DNA of 64,000 nt from Lewinellaceae bacterium (GCA_020636355.1 JACJYB010000001.1:558001-622000), one strand, 5' to 3'; shown: positions 37,960 through 48,307, counted from the first letter of the stretch. Made by a program: numbers and translations. Notes: generated from the sequence alone by a model not told the origin.

Positions 37960-38882
37960 TTATTCGGCAATTTTTAATTGGGCAGTCCTGCTCTTTATTT
38001 TTAATTTCTGAACCACGGTACCTTCGTGGAAGATAATTTCTTCGTAACCATTGTTACTGTAGGTCGGATATTGGATAGGAATCCATTGTCCGTCAACGGT
38101 TTCCACCTGGTTGAATTGGACCGCCAGGAATGCTTTGGCCCGGTCGCGGGAAGATTTCGCATCTTTGATTATCCCTGGATGCGCGCTCCTGGGGCGATTA
38201 TCAGAAGACCATCGGCATACACCGGAGTTTGATTGATTAGATAAAATGACTGATTTTTCTGACTGTTATCTGACGAGATCGATTTCGCGAATGTTCCGGA
38301 TATTTCCATAGATGGAATTTGTACCGTAATGGATCGATATTTTTGACGGGTGGTTGGGATTCCGCAATTTCTTTTACCGGCTGTTCGGCCTCTCTTTCTT
38401 CCGGTGCCGGAAATTCTTTTTCGGGTTGTTGATGGTCATCGGTTGCTACCGGATTCTCCTCCTGATTGATGTTCGGGTCCACTGGTTTTTTTGTATCCTT
38501 TGCAGAGTTTTTAGGTGGATTATTTTCATTGGCATTCAGGGGTGGTTTTTTTGCAGGTTTTTCAGGCTCTTTACCGGTTGGATTTTCAGGTTTTTTGTCC
38601 TCTTGTGAAGCTTCAACCGGGGTCATTTCCTCTTGATCCGTGTTTGTTGCCGGTGACCACGAGTTTAATGCCTGAGATATTTGTTCCTCCGATGCCGGCT
38701 GACGTATCTGACTGGAAAGCTCGCCTTCCGGTTCTTTTTGTGGTCTTAGGGCGCACCAGGCTAACAAATAATAAGATAAGTGCGCAAGCAAGAGAAGCGA
38801 GAATGATTTTGCCTTCCAGTGATCTCCATCGTAATTGGTGCAAAAGGCTTGTAGCAGGTCCCTTTATGTTTTTTGCAGCCAT
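37960..38882 (-). CDS. Membrane-anchored protein with a Pro/Glu/Lys-rich linker (three frameshifts)
   Basis: Four pieces in shifted frames form one gene of about 307 residues after repair near 38749-38751 (one extra G), 38340-38344 (T5, six expected) and 38173-38175 (C3, four expected). It starts M-A-A-K-N-I-K-G-P overlapping the kinase gene by 19 bases, has one transmembrane helix (I-L-A-S-L-A-C-A-L-I-L-L-F-V), about 140 residues rich in P, E, K and N, and a C-terminal beta domain with P-V-Y-A-D-G-L-L-I-I-A-P-G-A-R-I-Q-G and K-S-S-R-D-R-A-K-A-F-L-A-V. The last part recalls the VirB10/TrbI-like beta-barrel domain, but similarity is weak. No function assigned. Confidence 0.55.
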
Positions 38883-39763
38883 TCCTTAGAATTCGATGTT
38901 TCGGTTCCTCTGGTCCCGAAGTGGTTGGATGAATCCTTCCACTGGATGCGACCATAACGTGCTATTTGTTCCAATTCGACGATCAGTGTACCGGTGGACG
39001 CGAACCGCTTTGCCGGGTTTTTCTGAAGCAGGTTTTTGATGATGCGCATTAATTTTGAAGCCTCCGATGAGCTATATTTCGAGTTAAATGAAGGCGTTTT
39101 ATGGAGAATCTCCGTGACTAATGTAGCATCGGAACGGGCATTAAAGGGCAACTGACCGTAGAGCATTTCATAACCAACCATCCCTACTGCATATAAGTCT
39201 GATGCCACAGAGGGCCCTTCCCTTGCAACAGTTCAGGCGCCAGATAGTGGGTTGTCCCTATTACATGATGCATTTTTGTCAACCGGGCACTTGCCTCCAG
39301 CCGTGCAATACCAAAATCCATCAGCTTGACATAACCCTCATGATTGATCATTATATTACCTGGTTTGATATCCCGGTGGATGATCCCTTTGGCGTGGGCG
39401 TGCTGGAGGCCTTCAGCCAACTGGAGCAGGATCTGGGCGATAATCTTTACGGGGAGTTTCCCTGTTGTTTGAGTATTTTTCCAGGTTATTTCCGTGGACA
39501 AATTCCATCACCAGGTAGTCGCGATGATCAACTGCCACGAACTGGTAAAGGGTGGCCACGTTAGGGTGATTGATTCTGGCCGATAATAAGGCTTCATTTT
39601 TAAAGCGGGACAGGAGAACCTCATCTCGGCTCAGATGCTCATGGAGTACCTTTACAGCCACCTCACGTTCGAGGATGATGTCTTTGGCACGGTAGACGGT
39701 ACCCATACCACCTTCACCGATCAGTTCAATTATTTGCAAGTTTCCGATACGTTGACCTATCAT
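38864..39763 (-). CDS. Hanks-type serine/threonine kinase (three frameshifts)
   Basis: Pieces in three frames join when one base is added in each of the T5 run at 39476-39480, the T3 run at 39457-39459 and the G3 run at 39212-39214. The product is about 300 residues and contains a complete kinase domain: G-E-G-G-M-G-T-V (P-loop), V-A-V-K-V-L (ATP Lys), H-R-D-I-K-P-G-N (catalytic loop) and D-F-G-I-A. There is no transmembrane helix; after the domain comes a short tail. The catalytic residues are intact. It overlaps the phosphatase gene upstream by four bases and the membrane-protein gene downstream by 19. Confidence 0.82.
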
Positions 39764-40605
39764 GACTGTTCATTTAGAAATTGAGTAGGATATTCTGTGA
39801 TCACCTTTTCTTCCTGGGTAGCGACCAGCAAAACGGTGACATTATCGTGGCCACCACGATCTTTTGCCTCCTGGATCAATTTTTCGGCTGCTTCATGCAA
39901 TCGGTTGGTTGTCAGGATCTGTTGCATTTCTTCACTTGTGAAATATTCGTACAGACCATCGGTGCAGAGCAGTAGTTGGTCGCCCGGGTGGATGGGTAGT
40001 TCAGCGCGAAATACATCAGCCTTGCGCTCGGCCTGGGTTCCCAGAGCTTTAGTCAGGACATTCCTTTGTGGGTGATGGATGGCCTCCATAGGGTCGATTT
40101 TGCCGGCATCCAGCAGATCCTGAATGTAGGTGTGATCCGTCGTGAGTTGATAAAGGTGATTGTCGTGAAGCAGGTAAGCTCTGCTGTCTCCGATGTGTGC
40201 CAGATAAAGCGATTGATCCAGAATTGCAACGGCGGTACAGGTAGTCCCCATCCCCTGGCGTTTTTCGGTGCGCTCTGCTTCTTGAAAGATGGACTGATTA
40301 GCCTGGGTCATGGCATAGGACAAAGCTTCCAGGGGAGGCATAGCTGCGCTGTAATAATGTTGTTTGATCAACTTTACGGCCAGGGCAGAAGCAACCTCGC
40401 CTGCCGCATGACCTCCCATGCCATCGGCGACTATAGCCAGGTATCCTTTTGATTGACGCTGCGCAGGATCGGTTGGCCGGAAGAAGAGCACCTGATCCTC
40501 ATTATTTGTGCGGATGTTGCCCTGGTCAGTCAGTGCGATTGCGCGATAATCGATGGATTCATTCGATCTGGGATTGGAGGACTTTTTGTTTTTACGCCAG
40601 AACAT
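39760..40605 (-). CDS. PP2C-family serine/threonine phosphatase
   Basis: A 281-residue metal-dependent phosphatase with all usual motifs: T-D-Q-G-N-I-R-T-N-N-E-D near residue 32, V-A-D-G-M-G-G-H-A near residue 62, H-I-G-D-S-R-A-Y near residue 138, L-C-T-D-G-L-Y-E and G-G-H-D-N-V-T-V at the end. It removes phosphate from Ser/Thr, presumably reversing the two kinases in the operon. It overlaps the downstream kinase by four bases (ATGA) and follows the second kinase by about 22 bases. Confidence 0.93.
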   Translation of the reverse strand: MFWRKNKKSSNPRSNESIDYRAIALTDQGNIRTNNEDQVLFFRPTDPAQRQSKGYLAIVADGMGGHAAGEVASALAVKLIKQHYYSAAMPPLEALSYAMTQANQSIFQEAERTEKRQGMGTTCTAVAILDQSLYLAHIGDSRAYLLHDNHLYQLTTDHTYIQDLLDAGKIDPMEAIHHPQRNVLTKALGTQAERKADVFRAELPIHPGDQLLLCTDGLYEYFTSEEMQQILTTNRLHEAAEKLIQEAKDRGGHDNVTVLLVATQEEKVITEYPTQFLNEQS

Positions 40606-40627
40606 ATATTGAATTTTGATTTTCTCG

Positions 40628-41469
40628 TTATAGATTTGATTTCAATTTTGCGACCCAATTATTCCAAAAGGAACCCAATTCTTTGTCTTGTAAATGCTGA
40701 ATTAATTCATCGGCGCTCCATCGCTTTTCAGGTCGTACGGCTAATAGCTTCCGGATGATTTTATGGGTTGATTTATTTATTTCGGGGCGAATATTTTTGG
40801 TGACAAGTAATCTCCTTTTTGAATTTTAGCCCGCAATTCTATTTCCGATGAAGCGGAAAAAGGAAGGTGACCGGTCAGCATCTGATAGATTAGGATCCCT
40901 AATGCCCATAAATCAATTTTAGGAGAATAATCCTGTTTGAATTGTTCGGGAGCGAGGTAAGGCGTTGAACCGATTACGAAGCCATCAGCTGTTAGTTTTT
41001 CGGAAAATTGGGCTTTGGCGATTCCGAAGTCCAGTAATTTTACTTGCCCCGTTTTGGTGATTTTAATATTGGATGCTTTCAGATCGCGGTGGATAATTTG
41101 TCTATCGTGCAGGTAGTTTAGGGCTGTAGCTATTTGAAGGGCAATTTTTAAGGCAAATGTTTCCGGTAATTTGCCATGGTGATGGATCAATTTTTCCAGC
41201 GTAAGGCCTTCTACATATTCCATGACCAGGTAAGCATCTTTGTCGTGTTGTTCAAATTTGATGAACTGAGCTATTCCGGGATGTTGGATGGAGGCCAGGA
41301 TGCGTGCTTCTTCGATGAAGCGCTTATTCATCCCGGACCGGTGAAGCCACTTGACTGCGATTGGTTTTCCGGTGCCTTGATCAATGCATTGGTATACATC
41401 TCCCATGGCACCGGATCCAAGTCTCTCAATAATCAGTAGATCCCGAAATTTATGCTTAGGTGCGTTCAT
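40628..41469 (-). CDS. Hanks-type serine/threonine kinase (one frameshift)
   Basis: From the ATG ending at 41469 (M-N-A-P-K-H) the kinase domain starts at once: G-S-G-A-M-G-D-V, I-A-V-K-W-L, H-R-D-L-K-A-S-N and D-F-G-I-A, then A-P-E-Q-F. The early stop after P-K-I-F-A-P-K is removed by one base in the T5 run at 40794-40798, which restores R-P-E-I-N-K-S-T-H-K-I-I-R-K-L-L and a normal domain end; total about 280 residues. No membrane helix. It is the second gene of the operon that begins with the FHA-protease. Confidence 0.85.
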
Positions 41470-41518
41470 CGTTTTGTATCTAGGAATGGATGGCAAATTG
41501 AGATCGAAAAAAATTCCT

Positions 41519-43176
41519 TTATTGGATAACGCGCTGGGTTTTCATCAATTCGATTCCGTAACGGATGGGTACCGCAAAGGTGATGGCTGTTGATCCGTCC
41601 CAGCGACCGGCGGAAAAGATGGCGATTACGTTGCCGTCCTTGTCGAATACTGGTCCTCCACTGTTGCCGGAACCGGTTTCACTGGTCGTCAGCTGGTAGA
41701 CATCTCCGAAAGTGCTGTAGTAACCCTGCGTATTCTGACCGGATAATTGAGTCTGACCTTTGATCACTTTGCCTATGCTGCAATCGGTAACGGTAGGATC
41801 GGGAACCTGGATCACCTGAGTGCTTCGGTTGAAGACATCCTCACTGGATTTTACGACCACCGCTTCCGGGGATATGGCCGGATAGCCCATAACCACTACT
41901 TTCTGGCCGGCCTGGATGTCATCATCCTTTTCCCGTAGTTTGACCGGCTCCAGTTCTCCGGGAAGATCAATCTTAATCATGGCAACATCATGGGTGTTGC
42001 TTACCCGTACAATTTTAGCCGGTGTCCGCAGGTCATTTTTGGCAAATGTGACGTCCATGTAGGTAACCTGGCCTTCCAGTATTTTGCCTGAGATGGGCTT
42101 CTGGCCAAACAATGTGGATTCAGCTGGCACCCAGTCGGAAGGGGCGTCTACCTGTCCCGCCATTTCAACGCCTTTGGCTCCGAAGCGCAGGAGGATCCCC
42201 TTTGTGCATCCGGTGGGAAGTGGTAGGTGGTATTCCAGTTAGCGGCTACGTGGCGATTGGTTAGTATAAATCCGTTTTTGTCCACGACAAAGCCGGAACC
42301 AGTCGCTTGGGATACGGCAATTGGCCGGCCTATGGGCGTGTTTTTCTTTAAACCCAGTAAGGGCTCGATTTTTCCATTGTATTCGATATAGAGCGGAACC
42401 TGGAATTTTTTCTTGGTCTTTTTATCCTCCTGTTCCATGTATTGATGGTAAACATCGTCGCCCGTTTCGGTATGGATCAACTTGTATCCAAACTCGATGA
42501 AGACGACCTTATTCACATTGTTGGCAGCGATTTCTGCCGGGTTGAAGAAGTCCTTGACAACTTCTGTGGTTTTATCGACGACGACGGTTTCTTTAAACAA
42601 TTTATCCTTGAAGGCAAATCCTCCGGCGGCGAAGATGATCACCAGACCAAGGATCGAGGCTACCAGCGTCCTGGAAGAGCGGGAGCGTTCAACTTTGATT
42701 GCGCGCTCAAAGGTCTGTTTTCCGATGGACTCTTTGACCGGAGTGGCTATTCCGGCTTGCAATTCCAGTGGGATAAGTTCTTCAGTTGATTTGCTGCCAC
42801 TGACGGAAACCATCCTGGTAGCTGCTAAATGACTTGCCGGGCGAGGGGTTAATTCAAATTCGAAGGATGGTCCATTGGAACCCATCCGGATGGTGTCACC
42901 GGCATGCAATGTTACCGGACCGGTGATTTTTTCGTCATTTACGTAGGTGCCATTGGTTGAGCCGAGGTCTTCGATCTGGTAATGTTCAAAATCTGTCCAG
43001 GTGATCAGGGCGTGTTTGCGACTGACCATGGTATCGCTTTCCGGGTTGAATTGGATGGCGTTTGAACTCTCGCGGCCAATAGACAATTGGTCGATTTGAT
43101 CGAAATTGAATTCTTCGATCTGATTCACCTTGCTTCCGCTCAGGTGTTTGATAATGATTTTATTTTGTGCTTTCAT
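41519..43176 (-). CDS. FHA domain-transmembrane-trypsin-like serine protease (one frameshift)
   Basis: Two pieces join when one base is added in the C4 run at 42197-42200, giving Q-R-G-I-L-L-R-F-G and about 552 residues. Order: FHA domain (about residues 25-95: S-I-G-R-E-S-S-N, S-R-K-H-A-L, D-L-G-S-T-N-G-T-Y), linker, one transmembrane helix (about 175-197), then a trypsin-fold protease with catalytic His in T-N-R-H-V-A-A, Asp in H-D-V-A-M-I-K and Ser in G-S-G-N-S-G-G-P. FHA reads phosphothreonine inside the cell while the protease lies outside, a way to couple the kinase state to envelope proteolysis. First gene of the kinase/phosphatase operon; its promoter carries the regulon motif. Confidence 0.85.
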
Positions 43177-43208
43177 GATGAAGGTGATTTTTAATGAATT
43201 GTTCGATA

Positions 43209-43240
43209 CAAAGATCGACCTGCATCACGCCGGATTAAAT
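43209..43240 (-). promoter_or_regulatory. Core promoter candidate of the FHA-protease operon
   Basis: Minus-strand ATTTAA (43240-43235) and GATCTTTG (43216-43209), 18 bases apart, matching the layout of the precursor promoter. The gap from ATTTAA to the regulon motif is 49 bases in both. Confidence 0.5.
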
Positions 43241-43289
43241 CGGTGAAATCGTGGATTGTGAACCGGGTATTCCTTGAAATTGGACTCAG

Positions 43290-43303
43290 GGTAAACCTGT
43301 AAG
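43290..43303. promoter_or_regulatory. Regulon motif site 3 (FHA-protease promoter)
   Basis: ggtaaacctgtaag, 12 of 14 positions identical to the cores at 34551 and 36363, 114 bases upstream of the FHA-protease start. A further CCTAT/ATAGG arm pair is at 43341-43360. Confidence 0.5.
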
Positions 43304-43423
43304 CGGATTTATGGATGGGTGCATAAGATGCACAAATTCAACCTATTAGGTCGATAGGCTGTCTGGAATTGGGAAGTAATGAAAAAGAAGATTTAATGAC
43401 TGTGGACCAAATTCGAGCCTTTG

Positions 43424-44059
43424 TTACCGCGTCAGTACCATTTCCCCAAAAGCACTGGGGATGTGAAAATCGGGTATTTCGGAGTCCGGCCTGACCCAGG
43501 AAATCCAATTCACCTCATTTTCCTTACCCTCCACCGGGTAGTAATCTCCCCGAAATAGACCGGCTTCTATCCGGTTATCCTTTAAAATACCCATTTCGCG
43601 GAGGGACTTCAAAGTGATGCGGCCTTCTACCACATACCGGTCTTCGGATTGGGAGGCCATCACGATCAAATCCTGATCGGGCCATTCCCAGTCAAAATCA
43701 ACGTTCCGGTAATAGCGGGCGATGTAATCCAGGACTCTTCCACGCGGGTCCATTTCCAGGCAATAGTACGGGTCCATGGCGGAATTGGACTTGAAAAAGA
43801 TCTCTACCCGGTCTGAAGGCAGAACACCACGTTTATCATCCGGATCACCGGGGGCGATGATGTTTTCATCTGCAGCTTGAAACAGGAAATAGAAGTTGTC
43901 CTCATCCCACAGTGCCTGAAATTGCGTGTGAGGTACCGGACCTTCGTTCCAGGGTGCGGAAAAATCTGTCATGACGGGTGCTTGTGACCATCGCTGGTCA
44001 TCACCTGTCCCGGTTATGGATAGTGGCTGGGTCGCATAGCGTACTTCATAACTTTTCAT
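43424..44059 (-). CDS. CBM9-like carbohydrate-binding protein
   Basis: From the ATG ending at 44059 (M-K-S-Y-E-V-R-Y) the product has 211 residues and no clear signal peptide; a start 16 codons upstream would add a hydrophobic stretch (S-I-L-Y-S-I-I-L-T-L), so a weak signal is possible. The pattern W-S-Q-A-P-V-M-T-D-F, L-W-D-E-D-N-F-Y-F-L-F, D-R-V-E-I-F-F-K and Y-Y-C-L-E-M-D-P-R-G matches the family-9-like carbohydrate-binding module, usually found on xylanases. Here it stands alone. Confidence 0.7.
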   Translation of the reverse strand: MKSYEVRYATQPLSITGTGDDQRWSQAPVMTDFSAPWNEGPVPHTQFQALWDEDNFYFLFQAADENIIAPGDPDDKRGVLPSDRVEIFFKSNSAMDPYYCLEMDPRGRVLDYIARYYRNVDFDWEWPDQDLIVMASQSEDRYVVEGRITLKSLREMGILKDNRIEAGLFRGDYYPVEGKENEVNWISWVRPDSEIPDFHIPSAFGEMVLTR

Positions 44060-44229
44060 GTTGCCCGGGTACAATGTCAAAATAATGGAATAAAGGATTG
44101 AATACATCTTGCATTTCTATTTCATTAAAAACATACACCGTACCACATATCCTGTACCACATACACCCCATACACGAACACCCCTGCACCGCACTGCTGC
44201 AGCATAAACGGCTTCACTCCTTTCTCCTT

Positions 44230-44283
44230 TTACCTGGTTCACCTCTTCTACCTCTTCTACATCTCTCTTTACTTCTTTCACCT
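44230..44283 (+). repeat. CT-rich low-complexity tract
   Basis: Pyrimidine-rich run with cacctcttcta-type repeats between the TolB-like gene end and the CBM9-like gene start; together with 44108-44229 it holds no gene. Confidence 0.5.
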
Positions 44284-45776
44284 CTAATTCGAATTACTCA
44301 CAAACGCTACATATCTCCCGTCCGGTGACCAGCTTGGCGTATTAATAGTACCCTGGCCTCCGTAAAGGTATGCTACCACTTGGGGTGCCCCTCCGTCGAT
44401 GGGCATGGTCCGTAAATAAACCTGTTTGTAGAATGGATGATCGCCGGAATCCACATCCGGAAGAAAACTTACAAATATCATGGACTTGCCATCAGGAGTC
44501 GGGTGGGGAACCAGTCATTCAATTCGTCGAAAGTGAGTTGGGTTTGCTCAGTCCCATCCGGGCGCATGCGCCAGATCTGCATGGTGCCGGTACGATTGGA
44601 GTTGAAGTAAATGTATTGTCCATCCGGACTGTATTCGGAGCCGTCATCGAGGGTAGGGGTATTGGTGAGCGGGATTTCTTGTTTGGTAGCAATATCAATT
44701 TGATAGATGTTGTAATGCCCATTACGTTGGGCTGTATAGATTAATTTCTTTTTATCGGGTGACCAGCCGTGTAAATAGGAGTGGCCGACGCCGGGTCCGG
44801 TAATTTGTTCGGGTGGTCCGAACCGCCGGAGGGTAAAATATACACGGTTGAACTATTTTCATCCTGGGAGTTCTGGCTGCTGATACCCAGCATTTCACCG
44901 TCAAAAGAAAGCACATGATCGTTGTTGTTGTTGGTGACCATGCCGGTATTCAGAGGATGAATCTCCCCGGAGGAAAACTCATAGGTGTAGAGCAATCCAT
45001 TTGAATTAAAAATCAAACGCTTGCCGTCAGGTGTCCAGTTAGGCGCCTGCAGTGAGTGTGTGGACGTGAAAAGCACCCGTCGTGCTCCGGTTGACACATC
45101 CAATAGTTCCACCCTGCTGCCCAGATAATTGCGGTATGGGACGAGTCCTTCGTAGGCGGGCTTGGTGATGCGGACGTTTCGATAGATGGCCCGTTCTGTC
45201 ACATCCGCGTTGTGCGAACAGACATAAATTCCGGCAAAGACCTCATTTCTCAGATTGATATCGTGCACTTCGATCGTGGAAAAAGGTTGACCAAATTTTG
45301 CCGTAGAAAAAGGAATGTACTGCCTCTTCTTTCCAATTGCAGCACATCCGGTGCTTGTGCATCAGACCGGATTTCTTCGGTGTCACCACCTGATGTCCTC
45401 CGGTACTGCAGGCTGGTTAAGCCATCACCGTGGACCGTTCCGTTGACATGTGGAGAGCCGGTTCCAAAATTGTTTCGTACCATCCAGCCGACTTTCCGGT
45501 GTGGATCGACACCTTCACCAATAAAATGGACCTCGGCCCGCAGGATAAAATCCCCTGGATGGATTTCCAAACGTATTGAAACTGATCTTCTCCAAACCAC
45601 ATATTGGTACCGGAACCCGAAATCAGATAGGTCTCATCATGGGGATCAAAAACGACGCTGCCTGCATGGTTGACAGCACCCACATCAAGATGATTGTCAA
45701 AGATCCCTAAGGCCTGGGCCGGAAGAAAATTTTGAAATGCGAGCATAGCGGAGAAAAGGCTGATAAACGTTTTCAT
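44284..45776 (-). CDS. TolB-like PD40 propeller protein with an N-terminal beta domain (four frameshifts)
   Basis: Pieces in shifted frames from 45776 down to 44284 join if single bases are added near 45552-45555 (C4), 45307-45311 (A5), 44810-44813 and 44505-44508 (G4); about 498 residues. A Sec signal (ends L-P-A-Q-A) is followed by a 190-residue beta-sandwich like DUF1349 (W-F-G-E-D-Q-F-Q-Y-V-W, Q-A-P-D-V-L-Q-L-E-R-R-G) and then PD40/TolB-type repeats: N-W-T-P-D-G-K-R-L, E-Y-S-P-D-G-Q-Y-I-Y-F, S-W-S-P-D-G-R-Y-V-A-F. Exported; probably binds carbohydrate or another ligand. No partner evident. Confidence 0.7.
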
Positions 45777-45908
45777 GAGAAAGAATTCTTGAGGCCCGCT
45801 TCTGCATGCAGTAAACAGGCAATCATAAATGCAGCCTTAAATTACGGAACGTTTCGAAAATGGCCGGGTAAATCCGCTGACCAAATAAGCTGATAGGACA
45901 ATGAAATT

Positions 45909-47402
45909 TTATTTCACGCTACCCATCATCCGTTTCATCCAGGGAACGAGTGCCAGCATGACCAATCCTGCAAATACACTAGTGCCACAGACGGCCAGGA
46001 AGATGAATTTTAAGTCAAAAGACTCAAATAACCCGCCTACGCGACCACCAATGAAATTTCCCAGGGAAGCACCGAGGAACCATATACCCATCATCTGTCC
46101 CACAATCCGTTCCGGGGCAAGTTTGGTCATGGCGCTTAATCCAACCGGAGATAAGCATAGTTCTCCTACAGTATGAAGGAAATAGACAGATAACAACCAC
46201 ATAACACCAACTTTCTCGGTGCCGGCATCCAGTTTCATGGCTGCCGGGACAAGGACCAGATAGCCCAATCCGACAAAAATAAGTCCGAGTGCGAATTTTA
46301 ACGGTGTAGATGGTTCTTTATTCATTCGGTTTAAGGACATCCAGATCAAGGCAAACACCGGGGAAAGCAGGATTATCCAGACGGAATTAACCGATTGCCA
46401 CAAGGTGGAAGGAAAGCTTAAGCCAAAGACCTGGTTATTCGTGAAGCGATCAGCAAATAGCGTTAGTGTTGAGCCGGCTTGTTCAAACGCAGACCAGAAT
46501 AGGGCTGCTGCCAGAAAGAAGATGATGATGGCAATAATGCGCTTTTTTTCATCACTGGCGAACCCGCCCTGGGTAAATAAAAAGCCAAAATAGACAATCG
46601 GAATCAGCAATAGGATAACGCCGATCGCATTGGAAGTTCTTGTGATGGTAAGCGTAGCAATCCCGGTGAAATGGCCGATTAGAATCAGAACTACAGCGAT
46701 GCCGAGATACATCATCGCCTTTTTTAGGAGGGCTTGTTGTTTGGCATGTTCATCATTCGTGCCGCTGCGTTGATGGAGACCGATATCACCCAGATATTTC
46801 GCTCCCATCCGGTATTGGATAAGACCCAGGACCATTCCAATGGCAACGGCAAGGAAACCTAGACGCCAGTTGATTGGCTGACCGATCAGGGATGAAGCAA
46901 TGATCGGCGCAAGAAATGCACCGAGGTTTATACCCATATAAAAGATGGAAAAACCGGCATCCCGGCGTTTGTCTTCTTTGCCATACAATGCGCCAACCAT
47001 CGTACTTACATTCGGTTTGAGTAAACCAGTCCCTATGGCTACGATGCCCAGACCGGCGAAAAACGAACCGGTCCCAAATGGAAGAGCCAGACAGAGGTTG
47101 CCGGCAGCGATGAGCACTCCTCCCCAAAAAACAGCACTTCGCGCTCCCAGGAATTTGTCAGCGATCCACCCACCAGGCAGGTTGGTCATGTAGACGACCG
47201 AGGTGTAGAGGGCATAGAGCGCACCCGCCTCAACCACACTCAGACCCAGGCCAGGATTGTCCGCAGTAACAGCAGCGGTCATATAAAGGATCAACATGGC
47301 CCGGCCCCCATAATAGCTGAATCGCTCCCACATTTCCGTAAAGAATAAGGTGGCTAATCCCCGTGGATGCCCAAACCATTGCTTTTCCATCGCTGATGTC
47401 AT
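45909..47402 (-). CDS. POT/PTR-family proton:peptide symporter
   Basis: From the ATG ending at 47402 the protein has 497 residues. The N-terminus T-E-M-W-E-R-F-S-Y-Y-G is the ExxERF-x-Y-Y-G proton-coupling motif of POT di/tripeptide transporters. About 12-14 transmembrane helices follow, with G-I-N-L-G-A-F-L-A-P near residue 160 and a conserved G-G-W-I-A-D-K-F-L-G-A. An upstream ATG (at 47636) would add 78 non-homologous residues and is not preferred. It imports small peptides. Confidence 0.88.
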   Translation of the reverse strand: MTSAMEKQWFGHPRGLATLFFTEMWERFSYYGGRAMLILYMTAAVTADNPGLGLSVVEAGALYALYTSVVYMTNLPGGWIADKFLGARSAVFWGGVLIAAGNLCLALPFGTGSFFAGLGIVAIGTGLLKPNVSTMVGALYGKEDKRRDAGFSIFYMGINLGAFLAPIIASSLIGQPINWRLGFLAVAIGMVLGLIQYRMGAKYLGDIGLHQRSGTNDEHAKQQALLKKAMMYLGIAVVLILIGHFTGIATLTITRTSNAIGVILLLIPIVYFGFLFTQGGFASDEKKRIIAIIIFFLAAALFWSAFEQAGSTLTLFADRFTNNQVFGLSFPSTLWQSVNSVWIILLSPVFALIWMSLNRMNKEPSTPLKFALGLIFVGLGYLVLVPAAMKLDAGTEKVGVMWLLSVYFLHTVGELCLSPVGLSAMTKLAPERIVGQMMGIWFLGASLGNFIGGRVGGLFESFDLKFIFLAVCGTSVFAGLVMLALVPWMKRMMGSVK

Positions 47403-47805
47403 ATCCTGATACACTTTTGGTACTTGGTGAGAAAGATAGAAAAAAAGATGAATTATGCAGCCATGTGAATTCAGGTTTGGGATCAGTGACATCCAGCCTC
47501 GCTGGGCAGGCTCCCGGATCATTGATCGCATGACGCCTTCCAGCCAGAAGAAGCCCCAGGCCTTGGGGGAATGAAAAAAAGTCCAGGAAATGTGTAGTAA
47601 ATCGATAATTCCACCGACTAACCAGTCAAACGACAATCATTAAAACCATGACCACAGCGAGTAAAATTAAATTGAAGCGCTTGGCGATCGGGCTCCTGAT
47701 CATATCCGGTCTGGTTGAGCCTTCAATTTTATTTGAGCAGGCAATATCAATCACTAACCCATTATTAGCGACCTTAATTGAATTAATTATTCCATTTCAC
47801 TTACC

Positions 47806-48297
47806 GTGAAAGACAAAATTAAACTCGAAAAGGAATTCATTGAACGCATCATGCGACATCAGGGCATCTTAAATAAGATCTGCTTTGTTTATATGGATTA
47901 CAATATGGAAAGAGATGACCTGAAGCAAGAGATAATCCTGCAATTATGGAAGTCCTATCCCAATTTTCAGGGGGGCTCTTCTTTCTCGACCTGGATGTAT
48001 CGGGTAGCCTTGAATACGGCATTGACTTTCCGGAAAAAAAACAGGACGATTTCCTTAGCAAGGGTTGACGATCAGTTGGTTGACCCCGGGCCATCGATGG
48101 ATTATTCGGAGGACATCCAAACTTTATACCGGGCCATTGCCCGGCTAAATAAGATTGAAAAGGCTATTATTTTACTCTGGCTGGAGGAAAAGACTTACCA
48201 GGAAATAGCCGCGACAATGGGAATATCAGAAAAAAATGTTGGGGTAAAACTGGTCCGAATCAAATCCAAGCTAGCTAGCTGGATTAAGGACTTTTAA
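47806..48297 (+). CDS. ECF-type RNA polymerase sigma factor
   Basis: A 163-residue sigma-70 family factor. Region 2 lies at about residues 20-75 (D-L-K-Q-E-I-I-L-Q-L-W-K-S-Y-P-N-F and S-F-S-T-W-M-Y-R-V-A-L-N), and region 4 at about 105-158 with the helix-turn-helix T-Y-Q-E-I-A-A-T-M-G-I-S-E-K-N-V. It starts with GTG at 47806. The next gene, 10 bases downstream, is a membrane protein and probably a regulatory partner. Confidence 0.88.
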   Translation: MKDKIKLEKEFIERIMRHQGILNKICFVYMDYNMERDDLKQEIILQLWKSYPNFQGGSSFSTWMYRVALNTALTFRKKNRTISLARVDDQLVDPGPSMDYSEDIQTLYRAIARLNKIEKAIILLWLEEKTYQEIAATMGISEKNVGVKLVRIKSKLASWIKDF

Positions 48298-48307
48298 AAT
48301 TATAACC

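Noticed and set aside
38026..38232. Plus-strand frame of 68 codons
   Set aside because: Antisense of the frame-corrected C-terminus of the membrane protein at 37960-38882.
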